From JAQGHR01 sp031411935 (GTDB lineage: Bacteria > Planctomycetota > Planctomycetia > Isosphaerales > Isosphaeraceae), in assembly GCA_031411935.1 (NCBI GenBank), contig JANOBY010000521.1, positions 1 through 21,418 of the forward strand: a stretch of DNA of 21,418 nucleotides. The letters are read 5' to 3'. Shown here in pieces: positions 1-7,783 of this stretch. The translations under genes were made by a program, and so were the position numbers. The notes under the pieces are model-generated. The model made no database searches. It was not told the origin of the DNA and saw nothing but the letters and a program-made list of their open reading frames with translations. Position 1 is the stretch's first letter; each line of letters opens with the position of its first letter.

Positions 1-192
1 TATCTCCACGCTTTTCTCCATCCTTGCGTCATCCTGTTGCGTAAATCAAGCCCCGAGAATGACTTCGAGAGATCCTGGGAAATCCGTGAGTATTGGTAGA
101 ACCGGGCCCCGGTGAGCTTCGTAGTCCGAGGGGTCCAGCTCACGACTCCCGTGTTAACGTCAGGTAATCAACTCGGATCGGGGGAGGCTCTC

Positions 193-606
193 ATGCGAAG
201 GGGACGTCTACGCATCTCCGACATCTTCGGTCTGGTTGTCGCAGTCGCACTCGGCATGTCGTTCGTTCGCGAAGCCCCCCCCTATCAGCGTGCCGACCTC
301 AGTTATCTCGTCTTGCCGCTCCTGTTCTCCGCGGTGCTCCTCCTGGTGGTGGGCTCCGCGATCGCGGCCGGTGTGGGACGAGACGACCTCCGTCCCGGGC
401 GATGGGGTTTTGTGCTCGGTTGCGGGGCCTACCTCCTGCTGAGCATGAACCCGGGGATGGCCGCCCCCTGGACGCCTGTCGCCTCACAGGTCGCCCAGGA
501 CGCGATGACCATGGGCTCCCTGAAGGCCCTTGAAATGGGCTGGCCCGCGGCGGCGAACCTCACGACCTTCGCGGGCTTCATGCCCAACACGATGATGTTT
601 TCCTGA
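193..606 (+). CDS. Small multi-spanning membrane protein, function unknown
   Basis: The predicted product has 137 residues. I chose the ATG at 193 because a GGGGAGG-type ribosome-binding site lies just before it at 181-187; a GTG at 112 in the same frame has no such site. Three hydrophobic stretches are visible: about residues 10-23, 36-61 and 70-88. It has no signal-peptidase motif and no recognised domain. It resembles the next gene (729-1190) in the order of helices and in an R-x-F/W-G-F-x-L...Y...S pattern in the third helix, so the two are probably diverged paralogs. The reading frame continues without another stop after the TGA at 604-606 for 41 codons, to a TGA that overlaps the next gene's start, and it encodes a further helix (see findings). 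The gene may therefore be a truncated form. Function unknown; the coding call itself is fairly sure. Confidence 0.7.
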   Translation: MRRGRLRISDIFGLVVAVALGMSFVREAPPYQRADLSYLVLPLLFSAVLLLVVGSAIAAGVGRDDLRPGRWGFVLGCGAYLLLSMNPGMAAPWTPVASQVAQDAMTMGSLKALEMGWPAAANLTTFAGFMPNTMMFS

Positions 607-728
607 GGCGCGGCCGAGCGTTGCGCCCGGTCCGGGCGTATGGTCGATTGCGTGATGGCCATCGGTGCGGGACTTGTCCTCTCCCGGGTCGGACGTGGCA
701 TCGCCTTGAGGGCGGAAGAGGGGAAGGG

Positions 729-1190
729 ATGAGGCGTCACATGCAATACCCGCTTGGATTCGCGATCGTTTTGGTCCTGGCCGTTTCGGCCGGTGGGGCG
801 TCGCTCGCTCGCAATTCGGACTTCCTGGCAAGCCTTTGTGCCTCCTTGCTCGTGATCTGCCTGATCGTGGCGACGCTCCATGCGCGATTCGGCGATCCCC
901 AGGCCCGCCGCTTTTTCTGGGGATTTGCGCTTGCCGGGTGGATCTATGCCATCGTGTCGTGCGGACCGTTGTCGTCGCAGGCCCGCGCGAGTCTTGTGAC
1001 CGAGATGATGATCGCCCGTGCCTTGCCTCCTCCCCCGGCGGATCCCAACCTGGCCGTGACCTGGCGGATCGATCGCGAGCGAGGCCACCAGGTCGGGCAT
1101 ATGCTGTTCACCCTTGCGGCGGGGATCACGGGCGGACTCTTCGCGCTGAGGGTCGGGGAGCCTCCCGGTCGGCAACCGGTCGCAACCTGA
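729..1190 (+). CDS. Small four-helix membrane protein, function unknown
   Basis: The predicted product has 153 residues. The ATG at 729 follows a purine-rich AAGAGGGGAAGG site; an in-frame ATG at 741 is an alternative, and a more upstream in-frame codon at 621 lacks a ribosome-binding site. Four hydrophobic segments are visible: about residues 7-26, 31-50, 61-79 and 121-140. The last contains GHMLFTLAAGITGG, a pattern that I recall as common at the C-terminus of small planctomycete membrane proteins with no assigned role. There are no catalytic or metal-binding motifs. It is probably co-transcribed with the related gene at 193-606, since only a short gap separates them. It ends six bases before the stop of the convergent crtI gene. 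Function unknown. Confidence 0.75.
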   Translation: MRRHMQYPLGFAIVLVLAVSAGGASLARNSDFLASLCASLLVICLIVATLHARFGDPQARRFFWGFALAGWIYAIVSCGPLSSQARASLVTEMMIARALPPPPADPNLAVTWRIDRERGHQVGHMLFTLAAGITGGLFALRVGEPPGRQPVAT

Positions 1191-1196
1191 GGCCGG

Positions 1197-2708
1197 TCAA
1201 AGGAACCTCTCGAGCACCTTCGCGCTACTGATCACCCCGGGAAGGCCGGCGCCGGGGTGCGTTCCCGCCCCCACGAAGAAGAGTCCGTCCACGTCCTCGC
1301 TCTTGTTGTGCGGCCGGAACCACGCGGATTGCGTGAGGATCGGCTCGAACTGGAAGGCCGAGCCCATGTAGGCGTCCAGGTCGGTCTCGAAGTTCTTGGG
1401 CGTGAAGATGAGCTTCGACACGAGGTGCTTGCGGAGGTCGGGGACGAGGTGCTCCTTCTCCAGGGACGCCAGGATCCGGTCGGCATACTCGTCCTTGATC
1501 GCGTCCCAGTCCTGGCCGCCTCCCAGGTGGGGGACGGGGCTGAGCACATAAAACGCCTCGCAGCCGGGCGGGGCGAGCGACGGGTCCGTCCTTGTGGGGG
1601 CGTGGAGGTAGAGCGAGAAGTCCTCGGCCACGATCTTTCGGTCGAAGATGTCGCCCAGGAGGTCCTCGTACCTCGGGCCCAGCACGATCGAGTGGTGGGG
1701 CAGGTGGGGATAAGTGCGGTCGGTGCCGAAGTAGATCACGAACAGGCTCATGGCATAGCGCATCTTTTCGAGCCGGCGATCGGTCCACTTGCGGCGATGC
1801 TCGGGCGCGACCATCTTGCGATAGGTGTTCGCCACGTCGGCGTTGGAGATCACCACGTCGGCGGAGAGGCGATCTCCATCCTCCAGGGTCACGCCCCTGA
1901 CGCGACCTTCCCGGATTTCGATCTCCTTGACCTTCGCATTGAGGCGGATCGTGCCGCCCATGTCCTCGAACATCCTGAGAAGGCCGCGCACCAGTGCCCC
2001 GGTACCGCCCATCGCGAAATGCACTCCCCAGGTCTTCTCCAGGTAGTGGATCATCGCGTAAATCGACGACGACCTCAGGGGGTTCCCGCCGATGAGCAGG
2101 GGCTCGAACGAGAAGACCTGGCGGAGCGACGGGTCCTTGATGAATGAGGAGACACGTTTGAACACGGACTGCTCGGCGCGCAGGCGGATCAGGTCGGGGG
2201 CGACCTTGGCCATCTCCCAGACCGAGTGGAAGGAATGGTCGGCAAGCTCGGTGAAGGCCTTGTCGAAGACCTCCTTCGTGTAGGCGAGGAACTTGCGATA
2301 GCCCGCCACATCCTCGGGGCGGAACCGGGCGATCTCGGATTCGAGCTTCGCCGGGTCGCCCGAGTAGTCGAACGTGCGGCCGTCCCCGAAATAGATGCGG
2401 TAGTACGGGTCGCAGGGAACGATCTTCACGTAGGAATCGAGCGAACGCCCGGCGAGTTCCGCAAGCTCGTGCAGGACGAACGGGACGGTGATGATCGTCG
2501 GCCCGGCGTCGTAGACGAACCCCTGATCCTCGTAAACGTAGGCCCGGCCGCCCGGCTTGTCACGCATCTCGAGGATCGTGGTCTCGTATCCGCGGGCTCT
2601 GGCGCGGATCGCGGCGGCGATCCCCCCGAACCCGCTGCCGATGACCACCGCGTTCTTGCCGAGCCCGGTCTTCGCGGGCGATCCGCCTGCCTCGGGGAGT
2701 TCAGACAC
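1197..2708 (-). CDS. crtI: CrtI-family phytoene desaturase
   Basis: This is a 503-residue FAD-dependent carotenoid desaturase of the CrtI family, which introduces double bases-conjugating double bonds into phytoene at the membrane surface. The N-terminus carries the dinucleotide-binding loop GSGFGG (residues 24-29), followed by the ILEMRDKPGGRAYVY region typical of the family. The C-terminus has the CrtI signature VGAGTHPGAGLPGV (about 479-492). Length is normal for the family. I chose the GTG at 2708: it overlaps the stop of the upstream synthase (GTGTCTGA), with GGAG about ten bases upstream inside that gene; an ATG at 2753 would add 15 unlikely residues. The overlap suggests translational coupling with the prenyl diphosphate synthase. 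The exact product (number of desaturation steps, C30 or C40 substrate, or a related CrtN/CrtO-like activity) cannot be read from the sequence, and no phytoene synthase gene is in the window. Confidence 0.92.
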   Translation of the reverse strand: MSELPEAGGSPAKTGLGKNAVVIGSGFGGIAAAIRARARGYETTILEMRDKPGGRAYVYEDQGFVYDAGPTIITVPFVLHELAELAGRSLDSYVKIVPCDPYYRIYFGDGRTFDYSGDPAKLESEIARFRPEDVAGYRKFLAYTKEVFDKAFTELADHSFHSVWEMAKVAPDLIRLRAEQSVFKRVSSFIKDPSLRQVFSFEPLLIGGNPLRSSSIYAMIHYLEKTWGVHFAMGGTGALVRGLLRMFEDMGGTIRLNAKVKEIEIREGRVRGVTLEDGDRLSADVVISNADVANTYRKMVAPEHRRKWTDRRLEKMRYAMSLFVIYFGTDRTYPHLPHHSIVLGPRYEDLLGDIFDRKIVAEDFSLYLHAPTRTDPSLAPPGCEAFYVLSPVPHLGGGQDWDAIKDEYADRILASLEKEHLVPDLRKHLVSKLIFTPKNFETDLDAYMGSAFQFEPILTQSAWFRPHNKSEDVDGLFFVGAGTHPGAGLPGVISSAKVLERFL

Positions 2709-3867
2709 CTTCGGAAATCTCCGCTCCGCATTGCGGGAACAGCGAGGCGTCAAGGACCGACGCCGAACCCGGATCGCAGGGCGAGGCCGAACCCGTGAAC
2801 ATGGGCACGAGGTTCAGGAAGGCTCTCCTCTGTCGAGAGTCCAGGGAGGACTCCCGGAGCACGGTGGCGGCCTCGTGGTGGAAGGCGTCGAGCCTCGATC
2901 GGCACAGCTCCCGGGCCCCGCTGGAGTCGATCAGGCCGAGGATGAGGCGGCGGCGATGGTCCCCGCGGGGCATCGCCAGGCTCTCTCGCAACGACGCTCG
3001 CCCCTGATCGCCGAGCGAGTGGTAGGCGGTCCAGAGGATCCAGGTTCGCTTCCCGGAGTCCAGGTCGGGGCACTCGTCGTGCGCATCGGCCTCCTGGATC
3101 GCGTCCAGGTCGTTCTGGAGCTGATACCCCAGGCCGAGCAGGTCGCCGAAGCGGCGGATGGCCTTGAGCGTCCCCATCGGTGCCCCCGCGATCGTGGCGC
3201 CCAGGGCCAGCGGGGCGCTCACGCTGTAACGGGCAGTCTTGTTGAGGTAAGCGTCGAGGATCTGGCTCTCTTCCAGGTCTTCCAGGCGGAGGTCGTCGTA
3301 GATCACGTCCAGGGCCTCACCCACGCCCGTTTCCAGGAGCATGTCCGAGATCAGACGGTGCGCCCGGCCGAGAGCAGCGTCATCCAGGCCCGACCGACCG
3401 AGCATCCGCATGCCCAGGGCGCACAGGAGGTCTCCGGCGATCAACGCCAGGTCGGCGCCGTACTTCAGGCCGCGCATCGGGTCGGGCCAGTCGGCGTCCA
3501 GGCGGATGATCTCGTGGAGCGTGGGCCGGTCCCGTCTCGTGAGGCTGCCGTCGATCAGGTCGTCGTGCACGAGCATGAAAGCATGGAACAGCTCGAGGCT
3601 CGCCGCGGCCGACCACACCGAAGTGGGGGCGTCCTCCAGGCCCGTGAGGATTCGATAGCTCGCCAGTGCCAGCCGGGGCCTCAGTCGCTTTCCGCCTTTG
3701 AGCACGAACTCCGCCGCGCGGTCGTACATGGGCCGGACCTGGCGATTCGCCGCATGCCGGGTGCGTGAATTTGCGAGGAACTCGGCGAGAAGCTGGTCTA
3801 GCCGATCGCGATCGCTGGCAAGGATAGGTGCATCCATCCTCGCTGCGGATTGCTGGGCCTTGAGCAC
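2701..3867 (-). CDS. Polyprenyl diphosphate synthase (probable GGPP synthase, crtE-like)
   Basis: The product is a 388-residue trans-isoprenyl diphosphate synthase, condensing isopentenyl diphosphate with an allylic primer, probably to supply the neighbouring CrtI pathway. Seen in the sequence: GGKRLRP (about residues 58-64), the first aspartate-rich motif DDLID followed by RRDRPTLHE (102 onward), a KTA motif (210-212), and a second aspartate-rich region that reads QNDLDA (251-256) rather than the usual DDxxD. I chose the GTG at 3867 because GAGG lies seven bases upstream. A GTG at 3945 lacks a site and would add a tryptophan-rich, unlikely N-terminus; an ATG at 3837 has GAGG too close. Its stop overlaps the crtI start by eight bases. 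Chain length of the product is inferred from context only. Confidence 0.87.
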   Translation of the reverse strand: MLKAQQSAARMDAPILASDRDRLDQLLAEFLANSRTRHAANRQVRPMYDRAAEFVLKGGKRLRPRLALASYRILTGLEDAPTSVWSAAASLELFHAFMLVHDDLIDGSLTRRDRPTLHEIIRLDADWPDPMRGLKYGADLALIAGDLLCALGMRMLGRSGLDDAALGRAHRLISDMLLETGVGEALDVIYDDLRLEDLEESQILDAYLNKTARYSVSAPLALGATIAGAPMGTLKAIRRFGDLLGLGYQLQNDLDAIQEADAHDECPDLDSGKRTWILWTAYHSLGDQGRASLRESLAMPRGDHRRRLILGLIDSSGARELCRSRLDAFHHEAATVLRESSLDSRQRRAFLNLVPMFTGSASPCDPGSASVLDASLFPQCGAEISEGV

Positions 3868-3950
3868 GGCTTGGCCTCGGCGAAAAAAGGAAATCCCGCG
3901 GACGCGAAACCACGGCCAGGGACATAGGATAGGTTCAGGAGTCACGCGAT

Positions 3951-3979
3951 GATAGAACCATCACGGCATTCTGTAACAA
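3951..3979 (-). promoter_or_regulatory. Weak candidate promoter for the prenyl synthase-crtI operon
   Basis: On the minus strand TTGTTA (3974-3979) and TCTATC (3951-3956) are separated by 17 bases. The -35 box matches four and the -10 box three of six consensus positions. It would start transcription near 3943, which agrees with the chosen GTG at 3867 and would exclude the upstream GTG at 3945. The match is weak. Confidence 0.25.
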
Positions 3980-4124
3980 ATTGTAATCTGCCGGGTAGGG
4001 GCCCACCCGGTGTGGCGCATTCGCCCGTCTGCGTGGCCTTGTCGCTTCGCTTGCCGCTCCATGAAGGTTCGGCGAATTCACCCCAACTTCACAAGGGTGC
4101 ATTCGTTACGGATCTATTTCCAAC

Positions 4125-4153
4125 TTGCCATGCTCGGGCGGAGTGCCTACAAT
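4125..4153 (+). promoter_or_regulatory. Sigma70-type promoter of typA
   Basis: TTGCCA (4125-4130) and TACAAT (4148-4153) are separated by exactly 17 bases, each close to the consensus (four of six and five of six). Transcription would start near 4160, leaving a leader of about 80 bases before the typA ATG at 4242. It lies in a locally AT-richer part of the intergenic region. Confidence 0.72.
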
Positions 4154-4168
4154 CACAGACCCGATTGT
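4149..4168. promoter_or_regulatory. Inverted repeat over the typA -10 box and start site
   Basis: ACAATC (4149-4154) and GATTGT (4163-4168) form a perfect six-base inverted repeat with an eight-base spacer. The left arm shares most of the -10 hexamer and the right arm lies just after the predicted start point, a position suited to an operator. It could also be a short hairpin at the very 5' end of the mRNA or chance. Confidence 0.3.
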
Positions 4169-4241
4169 GAGAGTTCGGGCCATTCTCCCATCCGCTTGCT
4201 TTCCCTCCTTGGCCCGCCCTTTGGCGGCGGACTGATCTAAC

Positions 4242-6071
4242 ATGACGCGACGTAACGACATCCGCAACGTGGCGATTATTGCTCACGTTGACCACGGCAA
4301 GACCACGCTCGTCGATGCCATGCTCCGTCAGAGCGGCCAGTTCCGGGCAAGCCAGTTGCAGGGCGATTGCATCCTCGACTCCAATCCGCAGGAACGTGAG
4401 CGCGGGATCACCATCCTCGCGAAGAACATCGCCATCACGTATGGCGATATGAAGATCAACATCATCGACACCCCGGGCCACGCCGACTTCGGCGGAGAGG
4501 TCGAGCGGACCTTGCAGATGGCCGACGGCTGCCTCGTGCTCGTCGACTCTTTCGAAGGCCCCATGCCGCAGACGAAGTTCGTCCTGCGCAAGGCGTTCGC
4601 CAACGGCCTGCGTCCGATCGTGGTGATCAACAAGATCGACCGCCCCGACGCCCGGCCCGAGGAGGTCCTCAACGAGATCTTCGACACCTTCATCGAGCTG
4701 GGCGCCAGCGAGGCCCAGTCGGACTTCCCCTACATCTTCGCCTCGGGCCGCGCCGGCTTCGCCTCGCACGACCCCAAGGCGACCGAGGGGGACATCAAGC
4801 CCCTGCTCGACCTGATCATCGAGAAGATCCCCGGCCCCGAGGTCGTGAACGACGGCCCCCTCCAGATGCTCTGCACCACGCTCGACTTCTCCGAGTATGT
4901 GGGCCGCATCGCCATCGGCCGGATCGCCTCGGGCACGGCACGCAAGGGCATGAAGGCGGCGCTCATCAAGGCCGGCGGGGTGATCCAGAACGGCACGATC
5001 GACAACCTCATGGTGTTCGAGAAGCTCGGACGCGTGGACGTGGCCTCGGCCGACGCCGGCGACATCGTGGCCATGGTGGGCTTCGGCAACGTGGACATCG
5101 GCGACACCGTGGGCGCGGCCGACAACCCCGTGGCCCTTCCCCGCATCGAGGTCGACGAGCCCACGCTGAGCATGATGTTCACCGTGAACGACTCCCCGTT
5201 CTCGGGCGAGGGGGACTTCCTCACCACCCGCCACCTGAAGGAAAGGCTCGACCGCGAGCTCCAGTCGAACGTGGCCCTGCGGGTCGAGCCGACCGAGGAC
5301 CGCGACTCGTTCATGGTCTCGGGCCGTGGCCTCCTGCACCTCTCGGTGCTGATCGAGAGCATGCGTCGCGAAGGCTTCGAGCTGGCCGTCGGGAAGCCCG
5401 AGGTGATCGTCAAGGAAATGAACGGCGTGAAGCACGAGCCCTACGAGTATCTCGTGGTGGACGTGCCCCACGAGCAGATGGGCCCCGTGATGGAGCTGGT
5501 CGGCCAGCGCCGCGGTGAGCTCTCCAAGATGGACGTGAAGGGGGCCTACGCCCATTGCGAATTCATCATCCCCGCCCGCGGCCTGCTCGGCCTGCGTAAC
5601 CGCCTCATGAGCGGCACCCAGGGCGAGGCGATCATGCACCACAATTTCCACGACTATCAGCCCATCCGGGGCGACGTCCCCCGCCGCCAGAACGGCGTGA
5701 TGATGAGCATGGTCCGCGGCCAGGCCGTGGCCTTCGCCCTCGACAGCCTCCAGCAGAGGGGAACCATGTTCGTCGCCCCCGGCGACGACATCTACGAGGG
5801 CATGATCGTCGCCGAGAACTCGCGAGCCGACGATATGAGCGTCAATCCCTGCAAGGAAAAGAAGCTCACCAACATGCGAGCCTCGGGCTCGGACCGCAAC
5901 ATCCTGCTCAAGCCTCCTCGCCAGATCACCCTGGAAATCGCCCTCGAATACATCGAGAGCGACGAGCTTGTCGAGATCACGCCCACCAAGATCCGCCTCC
6001 GGAAGAAGGTCCTCAGCGAAGACGGACGCAAGCGGGCCGAACGCGGGACCGGCAAGAAGCTGTCGGTCTGA
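4242..6071 (+). CDS. typA: GTP-binding ribosome-associated translation factor TypA/BipA
   Basis: This 609-residue protein is a translational GTPase of the TypA/BipA family, which binds the ribosome and supports growth and ribosome assembly under stress or cold. The N-terminal G domain shows HVDHGKT (15-21), the switch region ERERGITI (51-58), DTPGH (76-80) and NKID (130-133). EF-G-like beta-barrel and alpha/beta domains follow, then the TypA-specific C-terminal domain containing GMIVAENSRADDM (from residue 520). Length is normal for the family. The start is fixed by the conserved N-terminus; the ribosome-binding site is poor (GGCGG region about 15 bases upstream). It stands alone behind its own promoter and is followed by two hairpins. 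A short second copy of part of its C-terminal region lies at 9157-9204. Confidence 0.97.
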   Translation: MTRRNDIRNVAIIAHVDHGKTTLVDAMLRQSGQFRASQLQGDCILDSNPQERERGITILAKNIAITYGDMKINIIDTPGHADFGGEVERTLQMADGCLVLVDSFEGPMPQTKFVLRKAFANGLRPIVVINKIDRPDARPEEVLNEIFDTFIELGASEAQSDFPYIFASGRAGFASHDPKATEGDIKPLLDLIIEKIPGPEVVNDGPLQMLCTTLDFSEYVGRIAIGRIASGTARKGMKAALIKAGGVIQNGTIDNLMVFEKLGRVDVASADAGDIVAMVGFGNVDIGDTVGAADNPVALPRIEVDEPTLSMMFTVNDSPFSGEGDFLTTRHLKERLDRELQSNVALRVEPTEDRDSFMVSGRGLLHLSVLIESMRREGFELAVGKPEVIVKEMNGVKHEPYEYLVVDVPHEQMGPVMELVGQRRGELSKMDVKGAYAHCEFIIPARGLLGLRNRLMSGTQGEAIMHHNFHDYQPIRGDVPRRQNGVMMSMVRGQAVAFALDSLQQRGTMFVAPGDDIYEGMIVAENSRADDMSVNPCKEKKLTNMRASGSDRNILLKPPRQITLEIALEYIESDELVEITPTKIRLRKKVLSEDGRKRAERGTGKKLSV

Positions 6072-6103
6072 GACGGATTTGCAAGGATAAGTAGATGAAG
6101 TCC

Positions 6104-6135
6104 AAGCGGGGCGAGCCGAAGGGCTTGCCCCGCTT
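6104..6135 (+). terminator. Strong hairpin after typA
   Basis: AAGCGGGGC (6104-6112) pairs with GCCCCGCTT (6127-6135), and the stem continues inward through a G-U pair and AGCC/GGCT to a GAAG loop, 14 pairs in all. It begins 33 bases after the typA stop. It lacks a T-run, so it may protect the 3' end or act together with the next hairpin. Confidence 0.5.
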
Positions 6136-6158
6136 CACTTGGATCGTCTGGCGATCAT

Positions 6159-6189
6159 GGGTGGCGCTGGTCGCTCGCCCACCCTTTTT
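6159..6189 (+). terminator. Intrinsic terminator downstream of typA
   Basis: GGGTGG (6159-6164) pairs with CCACCC (6179-6184), with two further pairs beyond a one-base bulge, and TTTTT follows at 6185-6189. This is the conventional stem plus U-tract form and is the likely end of the typA transcript. Confidence 0.65.
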
Positions 6190-6305
6190 CCTGCGACCCC
6201 ATCGTGAAGGTGGATAGGCCACCAGGATGACCCGGCCGCCGAGCCCGGCCTTCGACGGCTCAAGGCCAATGTTGCTTGTGCCTGCGTCCCATGGATGCGA
6301 ACTCG

Positions 6306-6328
6306 AAAACAGTAGCACGCACTCTGTT
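6306..6328 (-). terminator. Probable intrinsic terminator of the zinc-ribbon membrane gene
   Basis: On the minus strand AACAG and CTGTT pair, with two inner AG/CT pairs past a one-base bulge and a TGCGTG loop. The right arm runs into TTTT (A-run at plus 6306-6309). It lies about 50 bases past the stop of the gene at 6377-7126. The stem is short, hence moderate confidence. Confidence 0.45.
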
Positions 6329-6376
6329 GCCTTTCCCTTTCTGCCTTCCGGGTGCATCGGCCGAGGATAGTCGCGG

Positions 6377-7126
6377 TCAACCCTGCTCGACCGCGAACGG
6401 ACCGTTGATGACGATGGGAATCCTGACGTTCATCTTCCAGGCTTCCCACAACGCGATCGCAATGAGCACCAGCCCCATCGGTGCGTGAAACCCCGCCACG
6501 ATCGGCAGGGAATACACGATCACGAGAAGCAAAACCGCGAGCGTGGCCATGACCCTGGCGATCTCGCCGAAGCTCACCACCGGGGCCGGGTCCGGGGCCG
6601 GTTTGGCGACCGCGACCGGCTGCACCTCGGCCCCGGCCTTCGGCCTCTCGGCACGGACGGCCTCGGCGAACATGTCGGGAATGATCAGCGACCCGTAGCT
6701 GAACCCGATCGCCGTGTACACCCAGAACATCGCCACGATCTGATAAAGCCACCCGCCGCGATGCCGCGAGCCCCGCTTCACCGCGCCCCCCACCATCAAG
6801 CCCACCAGGATCGACACCAGGCCAATCTCGTAGCCGGTGACTTTGAGCAAGGTGAAGTAGATCGCGAACCCCGCGACCGCCGCGACGATGCCGAAGACGT
6901 TCGCCCGCACGAACCGTTCGAGCCCGGATCCGCTGCGCAATCCCCGGTCGATCTCATCCCGGCACGAAGGGCAAAGCCAGAGCCCGCCCGACTCGTAGTA
7001 TTCATCGATGAGAGGTCGGTTGCAGCTCTGGCAACAGGACTCCGGCTCCTCGCCGTCGTACTCATCGGAGGGGCCGTTCTCCTCGGTCTCGGCCCGGTCG
7101 AACGAGGACTCAAGAGGGTCATTCAT
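6377..7126 (-). CDS. Zinc-ribbon multi-spanning membrane protein, function unknown
   Basis: The product has 249 residues. The ATG at 7126 is preceded by GGTGGAG seven bases away, a clear start; the longer open frame to 7303 reads into low-complexity sequence. An acidic N-terminal tail (about 1-30) leads to a zinc-ribbon-like module with CQSC at 32-35 and CPSC at 52-55, expected to hold one zinc in the cytoplasm. Then come hydrophobic segments at about 76-96, 101-117, 126-148, 192-212 and 217-231, with a proline/alanine-rich linker at about 165-185. I do not recognise the family. The layout, a cytoplasmic metal knuckle tethered to a membrane bundle, occurs in several uncharacterised planctomycete proteins. 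It converges on typA and has no operon partner. Confidence 0.85.
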   Translation of the reverse strand: MNDPLESSFDRAETEENGPSDEYDGEEPESCCQSCNRPLIDEYYESGGLWLCPSCRDEIDRGLRSGSGLERFVRANVFGIVAAVAGFAIYFTLLKVTGYEIGLVSILVGLMVGGAVKRGSRHRGGWLYQIVAMFWVYTAIGFSYGSLIIPDMFAEAVRAERPKAGAEVQPVAVAKPAPDPAPVVSFGEIARVMATLAVLLLVIVYSLPIVAGFHAPMGLVLIAIALWEAWKMNVRIPIVINGPFAVEQG

Positions 7127-7783
7127 GGCGTGTCTCCACCGACGGGCGTGAAACTCGATCGAGGACGGTTCGAGCGAGAAGAGGTTGAGATGCTCCCCGT
7201 CGCGGTATCGGGAGTCAACTCCTCGGGTCGATGCGACGCTCGCTTTCGGCCACGAACGATGGCCCTGGCGCCTTCGAGGAATCACCACGTTCTCCCTTTC
7301 CACGGCGACGCAAAATAGGGTCGCTCAAACCCTTCTGCGGCGATCAACCCTCTCGAGATCCGGGCGGCGAAGGAGGAACCGCAAGTGGACTTGATTTCTC
7401 TCCCTCGATCAATCCGATGGGTCGGTCTCGACCGGGACCCCTCGCCCGATCCGCGGTCGGATTGGGGACGTGCCGGCGAAGATGCAAGCCGAGGATCTCA
7501 TCACCCAAACTTCCTCGAAGCATCAAGCAAAGGGGATGGCACGGGCCAGGGCCATGCGGATTTGCGTGCTGGGGAACGCCGGGTGATCCCGCGACGAATC
7601 CTTCGGCGTGTATGAGACACGGATCCTCGGGCACTACTGGTCATCGAACCCGGTGCGGCGGGAAGTTCTTTCCGCTGGCTTGCAGGGACTCAGGACGATT
7701 CCGAGTCCGCCTCGCGCACCGTGATCGCGTCCGCGTCTCGGCAACCGGCCGTGGATGACCTTGTTTCATGAGGGGAATTCTCG
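7127..7783. other. 657-base region without a credible gene
   Basis: Short open frames exist on both strands, but they lack ribosome-binding sites, encode Arg/Pro/Ser/Gly-rich sequence typical of GC-rich non-coding frames, and show no domain. Promoters for the two divergent neighbours are expected here but I see no convincing -35/-10 pair. No repeats or RNA motifs were recognised. It may hold a decayed gene or an RNA that I cannot identify. Confidence 0.5.

Larger units (their letters stand above)
3868..4241. other. Divergent intergenic region between the prenyl synthase and typA
   Basis: This 374-base stretch holds no credible gene. It is less GC-rich than its surroundings near 3960-3990 and 4080-4170, as expected for divergent promoters, and contains the typA promoter and a weak candidate for the synthase, listed separately. 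A small hairpin (CCGGGT at 3991-3996 with ACCCGG at 4005-4010) has no T-run on either strand, so I do not call it a terminator. No riboswitch consensus was recognised in the roughly 80-base typA leader. Confidence 0.6.
6072..6376. other. Convergent intergenic region with three terminator-like hairpins
   Basis: This 305-base stretch separates the stop codons of typA and the zinc-ribbon membrane protein. It holds two hairpins for the + strand and one for the - strand, listed separately. I see no gene in the rest. Confidence 0.6.

Noticed and set aside
1..192. Promoter for the first membrane-protein gene
   Set aside because: TTG-containing boxes occur (for example near 37-42) but none has a credible -10 box at 16-18 bases.
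3991..4010. CCGGGT/ACCCGG hairpin between the synthase and typA as a terminator
   Set aside because: It has no T-run on either strand and lies between divergent genes, where no transcript should end.
4089..5651. 520-codon open frame antisense to typA
   Set aside because: The product is His/Val/Asp/Gly-rich low-complexity sequence opposite the highly conserved TypA frame; an overlap by chance in GC-rich DNA.
7231..7758. 175-codon + strand frame in the 657-base gap
   Set aside because: Arg/Pro/Ser/Gly-rich composition, no ribosome-binding site and no domain; it ends without relation to neighbouring genes.
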